A stretch of 46,890 nucleotides of DNA, taken from positions 1-46,890 of the forward strand of contig CAKSHP010000018.1 in assembly GCA_934457145.1 (NCBI GenBank), read 5' to 3'. Made by a program: the position numbers and the translations under genes. Origin of the DNA: an uncultured Clostridia bacterium (lineage in GTDB: Bacteria > Bacillota > Clostridia > UBA1381 > UMGS1253). A model generated the notes under the pieces. That model was not told where the DNA came from and ran no database searches. It saw only the letters and a list, made by a program, of their open reading frames with translations. Every line of letters starts with the position of its first letter. Position 1 is the stretch's first letter. Positions 1 through 8,953 of this stretch are shown here, piece by piece.

Positions 1-3000
1 GCCGTATCCTTTATAGTCGGTATCTTTTGTGAGCTTGATTGTTTCAAAGTCAAGATTTAAATATTCTTTTCCCGAAATGTCTTCGCTTACCAAAACAAAG
101 ATGTAGTCCTCCGGCGCATGATCTACCACAAAGCTTGTAACATCTGCGCTGTACGTTCCTTCGCCGTTTAGCTTAATTACCTTTACAGGCGCTTCGCCGT
201 AAACCGCAGCTTCCGTTATGCTCTCGTCTGCATTTGATGCGGGCGCATTTGTATACGTAAGCTCATTTGGATAGTCAGATGTTTTTAACGCATACAGTTT
301 AACCGTTTGCTCATATCCGTTTGTTACATCAAAGAAAAGCGTTGCCTTTTGAGCATACTTATACTCGCCTCCGGCAAAATGCATATATGCTTTTCTTATG
401 CCGGGCAAATCCTTGCTTGTTTTTGCCGCAATGCTTAAGCTGCCCGAGGTTGTATTTGTCTCGCCGCTTATAAGCGCTTTGTCTGAAATATCAAGGCTTG
501 TTCCGTTTACCGGTATAACTTCTCTTGATGAAAAATCATCGATATAAATATAAACGGGGTCTGCCGTATCTAAATATCTTAAGCCTTCAATTTCACCGTT
601 TGCCGCAACGCCTTTGTGATAAGTGTGTGACTGTCCCATTTTATCGGGGATAATTGAAAACCACACCGCGCTGTCCGTTAACTGCGCATCGCTTACCGTA
701 AACTTATAGACATATCGTTTCCAAACGCCGACATCTTCGGGATTTACCGTAAAGTTTACCATTTGGGCAAAGTTGTTTTTATATTTGCCGTCCGAATACG
801 ACATACCGGCACCAAAGCTTCCCGCCTTGCTTGCTTTTGCCATAAAGCTTATCTGATATTCTTTTCCTTTGTCATCCGCTGTAAAGGCATCGCAAGTATT
901 TTTAAATTTAAACTTGTTCCATGTTGTGTGTGAAGTAAGCTTTAAGCTTTTTTGACCGCTGTAAGACTCTGCAGCATCAATTACATAAGTATCGATTCTT
1001 TTCTCTGTGGTTGCTCCGGGTATAACTCTGTTTTCCAGACCGTTTTCTCCCATAATGACAGAAACATTTGTCACACTTTCAAAATCCTGATTATATGTAA
1101 AACCGGTTTGAGTTTCGCTGCTTTCGCTTTGCGGAATTAAATACGTTGATATATCGTCGATATAAAGCTTTGGCTGCGTTGTAAAATCGCTAAAGCCTGT
1201 CGGCACAAATCCCAAAAGCGAAATTCCCGTATTATATGTTCCGACAAGGGAGTTATCCTCGTTTTCATACATATTCACTTTTTTGGAAAGCATATCTTCC
1301 GTTATAGTGATATCATAGCTGTACTTTTTCCATTTATTAATATCCGACTCGCCGATAGAGGCTTTCTGCGGCTGATAAATCGTTGAAGCATAGCTTACCG
1401 TGTCCGGCGTTCCCACTTCAACTTTATATGTATTAACAGAGCCTTTTTCCTCCGCCTTTCTTGGAAGCTTGCTCATCATTCCGTAACTGAAAGAGCCTGC
1501 CGTGTCGGACTTTAACATAAATGTTATGTGATACTTTTTGCCGACGTCCTCGCTTGTAAGCTCATGACCGAACATATTGAAAAACTTAATTCTGTTATAT
1601 GCTTTGTTCGGCGAGAACAAAAAGCTTTTTCCGCCGTCTCCGGAATAGTTTTGCTCTGTTGTGTATTTCAAAACAGTTGCAGACTCCGTACCCGAAACTG
1701 AAAATGAACCCGCTGTTGTATTATAATCTGCAAGAACATTGTTTGCGTTTGCTTTGCCCTCTCTGTTTGAGTTAAAGTCTGTTTTGCAAACAAGAGTTCT
1801 GCCGTCGTTAAACTCGACAGGCGTTATATTAACGTTTCCGCTGCCGATTTTTTCAACCGAAACATCATCGATATAAAGACTCACATTGTCTGTAGTTGTC
1901 GATGGCAGCGACATAATTGTTAAAAATGCGTTAAGGCCCATTTGAGTATATGTTGCCGGTTGTCCGCTTACAAGCTTGCTTGCCCAGTCTGCATCCTCTC
2001 TCATTGTGAGCACATATTCAAACTTCTGCCACTTGTTTGCCTCGTTTACGGTTCTTGTTTCGCCGCCTACAAGAGTTCCCGATCTCTCTGCCATTGCACC
2101 GACCGAGAATGTTCCCGCTTTGCTCATCATTGCCCAAAAGCTTACTTTATATTTCAAACCAACAATTGCAGCGCCTTTTTCGGGCGTGTCATAATTTTTA
2201 AAACCGTCGTCGGTTATATCGATTTTCAACCTGTCATAACCATACTGCGATACGAATTTATAGCTTGAACCGCTGCCGGTTGTGTGATCCTGTTCGCTGC
2301 TTTTTCCTCTCGACACCGGACTTCCGCCCTGTGCAAATCTTTTAGTGTCTATATTTGATTCAAAGTTTTCGCTGTATCCCGCTGCGTCTGCTTCATTTGA
2401 ATTAACCAAAACAAGCGTTATGCTGCTTGCGCCGATGCTTTTCATATATGAAACATAATCCGTTATATCAACTCCGAAGGTTCTCTTGCCGCTTATTTCA
2501 AAATCTTCAAGCGCGCCTGAGTTAAACATTTTGCTTTCGTCTGCACTGTAGTCAAAACGGTTGTTTCCCGGAGCGTTTAAATAATTAATCGTCTCGCTGC
2601 TCCAGTTTTCGCAATCATCTTTATCCTTTAAACCGTAAACATAAACGTGACCCTTGCTCTTTTCGTCTGTTTCAAACGAAAATCCCGCGCTGCCGCCGTC
2701 ATAACCGTCTAAAGAAAGCTTTATATATGCTTTGCTGCTGCCCGAAAGCGAAAGACTTCTGCCCGATACATAAACGCTGTCGGTGCTGTCTGTAACGCTG
2801 TCTTTTTTGTCTCCGCTTTCAACATATGCAATGTCTGTAGGATACAAACTGTTCATATCCGCAGGATGCAAAACAACATATGCGCTTTCGATATCAGCAT
2901 TTGTTATATCCTCTGTAACGATAACATCATCATAATAGAAAGGATAGTTTCGGCTCTCGTCTGTTATGCTGACGCTGCCGTCGTCATTAATATATGCCAT

Positions 3001-5700
3001 GCTCTTTGTTTCAGCGCTGAGCGCCAAAGTCTTTTGCTGAAAATCGCTGCAATAAATTTCTTCGTCTATCCAGTAATCAAAGCCGATTGTCTGCCACTTG
3101 TTAGGCGTTGTGGTAATTGTGCTGCTTCTTTGTCTCCAGTCAATCTTCTCTTTACCTGCGGATTGCTTATTAAAAGTAAATCTCATGTGACGCGATGTTG
3201 TGTCATAAATTTTTGCGCTGACATGAAGCCTTCTTCCATAGTCCTCGCTTGTGAGCTTGCCGTCTTTAATTGATTTATCAAAATATGCTGCGGCGTTTAA
3301 GTTTGCAATATAATTTCCGCGAAGGTTGCCCTCCTGGTCTTTATATTGGCTGTTTCTTTTAAAATATTCAACCTTCATGCTCTTGCCGCTGCCGGTTGTG
3401 TGATCCATTTCGGTGGATATGTATGCTCCTGTATATCTTCCCGGCGCCACTCCGTAAGCATTTGACACTCCGTCTGTTTCATTATCAAACGTGAGATGTG
3501 AAACGGTGAAGTTTCCGGGAGTCTTTTTAAGCTTTAACGCAACCGCAATTTTATCTTTGTCCGAATTTTTAACATAGTCTGTAATATCTGCGCTGTAATT
3601 TCCGGCTCCGAACAAAACTGCCTCGCCCAACTTTTCGCCTGTAACCGACTGCTGCAAATCGTTTTCGTTAATTTCGTCCACTTTGTAAATCTCAACTGTG
3701 TTTGCCGCATCGTTTGAAACCTTAAAACGCACGTCGACCGTTGTTGAGTTTGCTGTTTGCGCCTTGTCAAATGCAAACACATATTTATCGTCGGTGCCTG
3801 TCAGCGTTTTTCCGCTGCCGTCTGCCAAAGCAAGCTTTTCATACTTTGTTTTAAAGCTTGCCTGCTTTGCCGCAGCTATCTCTTTTCCGTTTTCAGCCTT
3901 AAGATTTTTCGGAACGTTTACCGTGTAGGTATAACCGCCCTCTAAATTATCTGCTTTAAAATACCATGATGTTTTTCCGAATTCAGACGTCCAGCTGCCT
4001 GTTGCTATATCGCCGGTCGAAGTGTTTTTAACCGTTACTTTTTTGATTTCTTCTTCAGAAACCGGGCCTGTAAATTTAATTTCTATTTTTGCATTTGTAT
4101 CAACGTTTTCAGTGCCGTTAACAGGGTCTATATATTCGCAAACGGCATTGTCATCTTTAAGATAGTAATTTGCATAAATTCTAAACGCGTTATAAACGTC
4201 TATTCCGTAGTCGCGGTCCATTCCGTAACCAAACGCATGACCGACTCCCGGGTTTGCAAGCGCCAGACAGGGAATGTCGTTTGCGCGGCACGCAGCAATA
4301 ACCGACGGATAAAAATTATAATATGATCCGCCCTCTTCCATTGTACCTGTTGTAAACGTCGGCGCATGATCTTTTGTTATTGTCTCTGTCCCGCCGCCGC
4401 AGTTTGCATAAACAAACTGCACGTTTGACGGTATCGGAGTGCCGTCCTGATATACAAGATACGGCTGCGGCTCCGGATCGTCAACGATTTTTTCTCCGTT
4501 GAAATTATTGTTTTCATCATCAATATAGGGGTCCGTCTGATTTAAATTGTGTATTGCCTCATATCTCGTCTCGCCCTGATGACCTTCAAAATAGCGCTGC
4601 TCGGGAAGCTTTTCGTAGTTCGGCTCACCGAGTCTTGTACACAAGCCGCCCTTTGAGTTTCCGTAAACGCCGAATTTGTTCACATCAAAGGAATATGTGT
4701 CATGATCAATATCCGAAAGATAGCGGATTTTTCTTATTGCCGCACTGTCAGACTTTATGCCGTTGTAAACGGAAAGCGAATATGTGTAGTTATCGCCCGA
4801 AACGCCCGAAGGGTTTCCGTCAAAATATCCGTAGTGATCATTTCTTGCCATAGGTATGTATGCATAATCGTAAACAACGCCTGCATATCCGTCAAACAAA
4901 AATCCCGACAGATGCGGTCTTGTTGCATTTGTCCATGAACCGACTCTCGTCTCCGAGCTTGAAGTTAAGCACATTACCGGAACGTCTTTTTCAGGGTGCG
5001 TCGGATAAACAATGTCCATTCGAAGGTCTAAATCAACAGGTGTTCCGTCCTGCTTAACGCAATCGTAAATCGATTTTGCCTCAGTTTCGGCAACAGTCGT
5101 TGTTGTTCCGTCCTGATATTTTATTTCTTTTGCTCCCTTGCAGTACTGAAAATCGTTGTTCCATACTTCAACAATGTTTTCAAGCGAGCCGACACTGCCG
5201 TGTTTATCAATTGACCAGTAAACATCGTTGTACAAAATATTGTATCCGGCAGGCAAAACATAGCTCACCCCGCTGTAAAACGAAGCGCCGTTTAAATATG
5301 TGCCCTTGTTTATCTTGACTCTTATCCCCTGCACGCTCCAGTCCAAATCCGGGCTGACCGTTTTAGGATTGTTTTTATAGTCAAGCACACAAACTATAAA
5401 CCCTTTGTTTGCAACCAAATCGTTTACAATGGTGTAATCATCGTCCGTTCCGATACGTTCGGTGTTTGTGTTAATAACATAGAGCATAACCGGAGTTTTT
5501 GAGTTTGTGTTTTCGCCATAGTAGGTATAAATGTCAACCGGTATACCTATATAGCCGTCGTTTGCAAGGCTTTCGGAATACTTTAAATATTCTTCCATGC
5601 CGTCAATTCCGCCCGCTGGGGCGGCGGATGCAAAGGTAAGCGCCGGAACGCATGAAATAATCATGCAAAGGCACAGTACCATGCTTAAAATTTTTCTCAC
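1..5700 (-). CDS. Giant secreted alpha/beta-hydrolase (esterase type) with tandem carbohydrate-binding-like modules; C-terminus cut by window
   Basis: The frame is open from the window edge to a GTG at 5698-5700, giving 1900 codons with no stop seen. An in-frame TGA lies just upstream of the GTG, so no earlier start is possible, and GAGGAAG precedes it. Residues 1-27 form a signal peptide. Residues ~30-510 are an alpha/beta-hydrolase fold with a GNSKGG nucleophile elbow (Ser349) and a GHAFG histidine (His488); the run DHAPTF before them recalls the BD-FAE-like esterase group. An Ig-like domain follows (~515-625). Then two module types alternate: a beta-sandwich type with an ADITDYV-like motif (DNRLRE/CBM96-like; ~636-741, ~976-1104, ~1739 onward) and a CBM4/9-like type ending in YIDDxS (~762-924, ~1112-1284, ~1311-1521, ~1536-1727). 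The likely role is extracellular de-esterification of a plant or mucin glycan. The exact substrate and CBM families are inference. Confidence 0.85.
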   Translation of the reverse strand, partial: MRKILSMVLCLCMIISCVPALTFASAAPAGGIDGMEEYLKYSESLANDGYIGIPVDIYTYYGENTNSKTPVMLYVINTNTERIGTDDDYTIVNDLVANKGFIVCVLDYKNNPKTVSPDLDWSVQGIRVKINKGTYLNGASFYSGVSYVLPAGYNILYNDVYWSIDKHGSVGSLENIVEVWNNDFQYCKGAKEIKYQDGTTTTVAETEAKSIYDCVKQDGTPVDLDLRMDIVYPTHPEKDVPVMCLTSSSETRVGSWTNATRPHLSGFLFDGYAGVVYDYAYIPMARNDHYGYFDGNPSGVSGDNYTYSLSVYNGIKSDSAAIRKIRYLSDIDHDTYSFDVNKFGVYGNSKGGLCTRLGEPNYEKLPEQRYFEGHQGETRYEAIHNLNQTDPYIDDENNNFNGEKIVDDPEPQPYLVYQDGTPIPSNVQFVYANCGGGTETITKDHAPTFTTGTMEEGGSYYNFYPSVIAACRANDIPCLALANPGVGHAFGYGMDRDYGIDVYNAFRIYANYYLKDDNAVCEYIDPVNGTENVDTNAKIEIKFTGPVSEEEIKKVTVKNTSTGDIATGSWTSEFGKTSWYFKADNLEGGYTYTVNVPKNLKAENGKEIAAAKQASFKTKYEKLALADGSGKTLTGTDDKYVFAFDKAQTANSTTVDVRFKVSNDAANTVEIYKVDEINENDLQQSVTGEKLGEAVLFGAGNYSADITDYVKNSDKDKIAVALKLKKTPGNFTVSHLTFDNETDGVSNAYGVAPGRYTGAYISTEMDHTTGSGKSMKVEYFKRNSQYKDQEGNLRGNYIANLNAAAYFDKSIKDGKLTSEDYGRRLHVSAKIYDTTSRHMRFTFNKQSAGKEKIDWRQRSSTITTTPNKWQTIGFDYWIDEEIYCSDFQQKTLALSAETKSMAYINDDGSVSITDESRNYPFYYDDVIVTEDITNADIESAYVVLHPADMNSLYPTDIAYVESGDKKDSVTDSTDSVYVSGRSLSLSGSSKAYIKLSLDGYDGGSAGFSFETDEKSKGHVYVYGLKDKDDCENWSSETINYLNAPGNNRFDYSADESKMFNSGALEDFEISGKRTFGVDITDYVSYMKSIGASSITLVLVNSNEADAAGYSENFESNIDTKRFAQGGSPVSRGKSSEQDHTTGSGSSYKFVSQYGYDRLKIDITDDGFKNYDTPEKGAAIVGLKYKVSFWAMMSKAGTFSVGAMAERSGTLVGGETRTVNEANKWQKFEYVLTMREDADWASKLVSGQPATYTQMGLNAFLTIMSLPSTTTDNVSLYIDDVSVEKIGSGNVNITPVEFNDGRTLVCKTDFNSNREGKANANNVLADYNTTAGSFSVSGTESATVLKYTTEQNYSGDGGKSFLFSPNKAYNRIKFFNMFGHELTSEDVGKKYHITFMLKSDTAGSFSYGMMSKLPRKAEEKGSVNTYKVEVGTPDTVSYASTIYQPQKASIGESDINKWKKYSYDITITEDMLSKKVNMYENEDNSLVGTYNTGISLLGFVPTGFSDFTTQPKLYIDDISTYLIPQSESSETQTGFTYNQDFESVTNVSVIMGENGLENRVIPGATTEKRIDTYVIDAAESYSGQKSLKLTSHTTWNKFKFKNTCDAFTADDKGKEYQISFMAKASKAGSFGAGMSYSDGKYKNNFAQMVNFTVNPEDVGVWKRYVYKFTVSDAQLTDSAVWFSIIPDKMGQSHTYHKGVAANGEIEGLRYLDTADPVYIYIDDFSSREVIPVNGTSLDISDKALISGETNTTSGSLSIAAKTSKDLPGIRKAYMHFAGGEYKYAQKATLFFDVTNGYEQTVKLYALKTSDYPNELTYTNAPASNADESITEAAVYGEAPVKVIKLNGEGTYSADVTSFVVDHAPEDYIFVLVSEDISGKEYLNLDFETIKLTKDTDYKGYG
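2270..3406 (-). repeat. Coding direct repeat of 21 bp inside the giant esterase gene
   Basis: An identical 21-bp stretch occurs at 2270-2290 and 3386-3406. The copies are 1116 bp (372 codons) apart, in the same frame. Both encode DHTTGSG at the start of a CBM4/9-like module. Identity at the DNA level suggests fairly recent duplication or gene conversion between modules. Confidence 0.8.
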
Positions 5701-5874
5701 TTCTCATCTTCCTCTCTTTTTTTATTTATATTTTAACAGGCGTCCGCCCGTTAGGATTTGGGTTTAGGATTTATTTATCTTTTACGTCAAATCCGCTCTT
5801 GTCCTATGGGATTTTAATGTAAATTTTTGCTTAATTTTTCGTCTGTATATTATTTTAACATATTTTTTTGTTTC

Positions 5875-5902
5875 TGTATAGTGTAATTTTCACCAAAATC
5901 AA
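5875..5902 (-). promoter_or_regulatory. Possible promoter of the esterase gene
   Basis: Read on the minus strand: TTGATT (5902-5897), 16-bp spacer, TATACA (5880-5875). It lies about 175 bp upstream of the GTG start. In this AT-rich stretch other weak matches exist, so this is only the best-looking one. Confidence 0.35.
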
Positions 5903-5968
5903 ATTCAAAAAAAAATACAGTCACTTTCTACAAAAATTAAAGTTTTATTTATTTTTTCACACCCGACT

Positions 5969-6053
5969 TTGTAGGGAAAGGGCCCCGCCTTTCCGCTTGT
6001 TTTACAACTAATTTTATCTGAATCAGCAGCAGGACGGGGCCCCTGCCCTACAA
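5969..6053. repeat. Short inverted-repeat element, MITE-like, ~85 bp
   Basis: The ends are imperfect inverted repeats of about 21 bp: TTGTAGGGAAAGGGCCCCG at 5969-5987 matches the reverse complement of 6035-6053 with two differences. The GC-rich ends stand out from an AT-rich spacer. Similar GTAGGG...CCCTAC elements are scattered through many Clostridia genomes. No clear target-site duplication was found. It could instead be a structured intergenic hairpin. Confidence 0.55.
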
Positions 6054-6243
6054 GGGTTTGTGTATTACTATTATATCACACATAAAACCGAAATAATATC
6101 ATATTTTTGTCTAAAAGTATCATATATTTGTCTTTTTGTTTCTTTTTATTAATATAACATATACAAAAATATTTTTCAATGACTTTTTGTTCGCATTTAT
6201 TTGCATTTTGTTTTGTACTAAAATAACATGCGGTATATTTTTA

Positions 6244-6272
6244 TTTACAATTTGGTATTTTCGTGTTAAAAT
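6244..6272 (+). promoter_or_regulatory. Promoter of the AraC regulator
   Basis: TTTACA (6244-6249), 17-bp spacer, TAAAAT (6267-6272), ending 34 bp before the ATG. AAAAGGA at 6292-6298 is the ribosome site. Confidence 0.5.
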
Positions 6273-6306
6273 ATTCGTATAAACCTTTCAAAAAGGATGT
6301 GATAAT

Positions 6307-7116
6307 ATGGATTGTTCTTCATTTTTAACATATGATTTTGCAACTCCGGAGCTGCCTCCCGTAAAAACGGTTCCGAATTTTTATTCGCTGCATTTTATTT
6401 CTTCCGGCAAAGGATATTTTCAGGGAAAACAGCTGAAACACGGTCAGGGCTTTTTATCATGCAAGGGAAGCCGCGTTTGCTATTATCCCGACAGTAAAGA
6501 TGCATGGACATATGCCTGGCTGACCTTTGAAAGCGAGGACACCTTTAACGAAATCGCAAGCCTTATCAACTTTGACTCTGATATGACTTTTAACTTTGAT
6601 ATTTCAAAACCGTATTTTGATATTATCAAAAAAGCTGCTCTGCAAAATATAAACTTAAGCCCCGAGGCTTATAACTATTCCTATTTTTCGCTTTATTACC
6701 TTATACTAAAATACCTCTGCTGCGACACAAACAAAAAATCTTCCGCCCCTGTGCTTACAAATATCCAAACCTATGCCGCAAGAGCCAAGCGCGATATAGA
6801 CACCTCGTATTATATAAAAAACTATTCCATAAAAAACATTGCCGACAAACTCTATATTTCAAGCGGATATCTAAGAAATGCCTTTCAAAAGTGCTATGGC
6901 ATATCTCCTAAAAAACACCTTATGAATCTGCGTATGCGCCACGCCTGTAGTTTTTTGAAAAACACAAACTACCCGATAAGCGAAATAGCGTCACTGGTCG
7001 GTTATTCGGATGCGCTTATGTTTTCGAAAATCTTTAAAACATATTTTAATATGTCGCCAAGCCAATACCGAAAAAATCCAAATGATATTAAACAGCCGCT
7101 CTCTAATATATTTTAA
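6307..7116 (+). CDS. AraC-family transcriptional regulator
   Basis: 269 residues. Residues ~25-90 resemble the AraC-type cupin sensor (ISSGKGYFQGK, then a GSRVCYYP turn). Residues ~165-262 form the double helix-turn-helix: IADKLYISSGYLRNAFQKCYGISP is the first half, and ISEIASLVGYSDALMFSKIF with FNMSPSQYRK is the typical AraC end. The protein is a cytoplasmic DNA-binding regulator, probably sensing a sugar or uronate. It is divergent to the secreted esterase and downstream of nothing on its own strand, so control of the esterase gene, or of the GH88 operon behind it, is the natural guess (inference). Confidence 0.92.
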   Translation: MDCSSFLTYDFATPELPPVKTVPNFYSLHFISSGKGYFQGKQLKHGQGFLSCKGSRVCYYPDSKDAWTYAWLTFESEDTFNEIASLINFDSDMTFNFDISKPYFDIIKKAALQNINLSPEAYNYSYFSLYYLILKYLCCDTNKKSSAPVLTNIQTYAARAKRDIDTSYYIKNYSIKNIADKLYISSGYLRNAFQKCYGISPKKHLMNLRMRHACSFLKNTNYPISEIASLVGYSDALMFSKIFKTYFNMSPSQYRKNPNDIKQPLSNIF

Positions 7117-7282
7117 TACATGAAAGAATTTTTTCATATGGTAAAATTAAAGCATTATATGTTAAAAACGCATTTTTGTTTTTCTCTTTTTATTATATAC
7201 AATTTGTCAGCTTTTTTCAAGCATGGGAAAAAGATTGATAACTTCTCAACTTTTATCAAAAAAATTTTTTATAAAAAACATG
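7117..7282. other. AT-rich spacer after the AraC gene
   Basis: An ATG-initiated run of 62 codons starts at 7120, four bases after the regulator stop. It is AT-driven, rich in Lys and Phe, has no ribosome site and extends through the terminator hairpin, so I do not call it a gene. Confidence 0.5.
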
Positions 7283-7335
7283 AAAAAAGCGCGCATACTG
7301 CCTTTTAGACAATATACGCGCTTTGCGCTTTTATA
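7283..7335. terminator. Bidirectional terminator between convergent genes
   Basis: AAAGCGCGCATA (7286-7297) pairs with TATACGCGCTTT (7313-7324) with one mismatch and a 15-nt loop. A-runs and T-runs flank it on both sides. It separates the AraC gene (+) from the transporter gene (-). Confidence 0.6.
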
Positions 7336-7338
7336 AAA

Positions 7339-7938
7339 TTATTTTATTTTCCACACCGCAGCCACCGTCCACGCGCCGACCGCATTTGCCAAAACGCACA
7401 CCAGTATAAACGCTGCAATGTGCATATCAAACATGTTCGCCAGCGAAAAATAAAACATATTCGCAACCGAATGTTCATACCCCGATATAATAAATACCGG
7501 CACTGCCGTAAATATTCCTATGTATTTTGCCGCGTCATTTTTTTCATTATAAACATGAACTGCAACAAACATCAAAACTCCGCACATAAACGCTTTTACC
7601 GCCGCCGAAAAAAACGGGATTTCCGCCTTTATCTCACACATCGCCTCTGCCTTCAGCGCAATGTCTGAATTAACCTTTGACATTATAACGCCGCACAAAA
7701 TCACAGCTGCCGAGTTTGCCAGAAGCGTTATTAAAACCTCTTTGTAAAACCCCTGTTTTTTTATAAACACATATCCGACTTTTCCGGTATAAAGTCCAAA
7801 CGAAAGCGCACATATGCTGAAAAGTCCGAAAGCAAATAAAAACGCTCCGATATATTTATTATCACACGAAAGATAAGCGCTCGCACCGATCGCTATCATA
7901 ACTCCGCCCATAACCGACTTTAAAAAATTTTTACCCAT
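7339..7938 (-). CDS. Formate/nitrite transporter family (FNT) channel, short form
   Basis: 199 residues, shorter than the usual 250-280 but with six hydrophobic segments. The signature FIISGYEHSVANMFYF in segment 5 matches the FocA/NirC/FNT family, whose channels carry formate, nitrite, acetate or hydrosulfide across the inner membrane. GGGGAG sits upstream of the ATG. It is the last gene of the GH88 operon, 50 bp behind the DUF4380-like gene. In a fermenting sugar degrader a short-chain-acid exporter would fit, but the substrate is not readable from sequence. Confidence 0.85.
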   Translation of the reverse strand: MGKNFLKSVMGGVMIAIGASAYLSCDNKYIGAFLFAFGLFSICALSFGLYTGKVGYVFIKKQGFYKEVLITLLANSAAVILCGVIMSKVNSDIALKAEAMCEIKAEIPFFSAAVKAFMCGVLMFVAVHVYNEKNDAAKYIGIFTAVPVFIISGYEHSVANMFYFSLANMFDMHIAAFILVCVLANAVGAWTVAAVWKIK

Positions 7939-7988
7939 TATTCTCCCCTGACCGTTATAACCATTTAGTTTTAAGATTTTTTAAGCGG

Positions 7989-8924
7989 TTATTTTCCAAC
8001 GTATTTATTGCTGATTTCCGAAAGCACCTTTTCATCATTTGCCGCAGGTCTTTTAACCTCTTTAAACAAACTCCAGTTTTCAATATGCTCAATCGTCCCG
8101 CCGGGTTTAACGCTGTAAAGCGGGCTGAGCGTTTCAGCCTCTAAAAAGTGTTCGTTTGTGTATGTTTCAAAACTCATGCCGCCGTCGGGATATTTTGCGC
8201 CCATAATATGATCGTATTTTTTTATAAACAAACAATCATGGTTAAACACTAAGACATAGCCGTCCTCGTTGTTTATGCCAAGTTTAAACGCTTCTTTAAC
8301 ATTTTTATCCTGAGTAAGCGTGATAAATCTGTCGCCCCAATAAACTCTTTTGTCCGTCATTTTTGCATAAGGCCACAAAGCTATCGCGCGGTTTGCCAAA
8401 AGCCCCGTCTCGCGAGTCGGAACCGGAACCGCCGCCATGCCGCCCGTGTCCGTAACGCTGAGCGCCCACGCGGCAAACTCCGCATCAAAAGCGCCGGTAT
8501 TTGTGATTTTATGCACAACGCGCACATCTGACGAGTTTTCGTCCATTGTAACCTCTATAGTGTATTTATACATATTTCTTTTCTGCTCGTCGCACAAAAG
8601 TCTTATGCCGTTTTCGATTTTTTCATACTTAACAGGCTCGTTGTCCGGATAATAGCTTCTCGGTCTTGCCTCGGGCGATGTCCAGAGTCTGTGTCCTCCG
8701 TAAATATACCAAGCGCTGTCCTTTCCGTAATACAAATCAAAATCCTCTCCGTCATTTGATATGCTGCGGCTTTCGTTTTCAAACATCATGTTTTCGCAGC
8801 CTTCCAAGCTGTAGTTAATAATTCTCGGACCTATGTCCGTTGTTATATAAACTATTGCACAGCCGTTTGAAATTCGGACGCATTTTCCGAACGTCTTATA
8901 ACTTACCTCTTTAATCTCAACCAT
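7989..8924 (-). CDS. DUF4380-like protein with mutarotase-type fold
   Basis: 311 residues from the ATG at 8922-8924, chosen because GGAGGG lies about 7 bp upstream; the longer frame to 9026 would overlap the GH88 gene and has no ribosome site. The run VYITTDIGPRIINYSLEG and the phrase GGHRLWTSPEARPRSYYPDN match DUF4380-type proteins, which resemble aldose epimerases (beta-sandwich, galactose-mutarotase-like). There is no signal peptide, so it is cytoplasmic. Placed between a GH88 hydrolase and a channel, it may isomerise or bind the released sugar; no enzyme activity is proven for this family. Confidence 0.75.
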   Translation of the reverse strand: MVEIKEVSYKTFGKCVRISNGCAIVYITTDIGPRIINYSLEGCENMMFENESRSISNDGEDFDLYYGKDSAWYIYGGHRLWTSPEARPRSYYPDNEPVKYEKIENGIRLLCDEQKRNMYKYTIEVTMDENSSDVRVVHKITNTGAFDAEFAAWALSVTDTGGMAAVPVPTRETGLLANRAIALWPYAKMTDKRVYWGDRFITLTQDKNVKEAFKLGINNEDGYVLVFNHDCLFIKKYDHIMGAKYPDGGMSFETYTNEHFLEAETLSPLYSVKPGGTIEHIENWSLFKEVKRPAANDEKVLSEISNKYVGK

Positions 8925-8953
8925 TTTTCTTTCCCTCCGTAATTTTTTTATTT

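Larger units (their letters stand above)
5701..6306. other. Divergent intergenic region, 606 bp
   Basis: AT-rich spacer between the esterase gene (-) and the AraC regulator (+). It holds a possible promoter for each gene and an inverted-repeat element, listed separately. The esterase side has a leader of roughly 170 nt with repeated AAATCC/GGATTT words between 5750 and 5815 that could fold. No known riboswitch class was recognised. No convincing open reading frame was seen. Confidence 0.6.

Noticed and set aside
5701..5900. Cyclic-di-GMP or other known riboswitch in the esterase leader
   Set aside because: None of the conserved core words of known classes could be matched.
7120..7308. 62-codon ORF after the AraC gene
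   Set aside because: No ribosome site, AT-driven composition, and it runs through the terminator hairpin.
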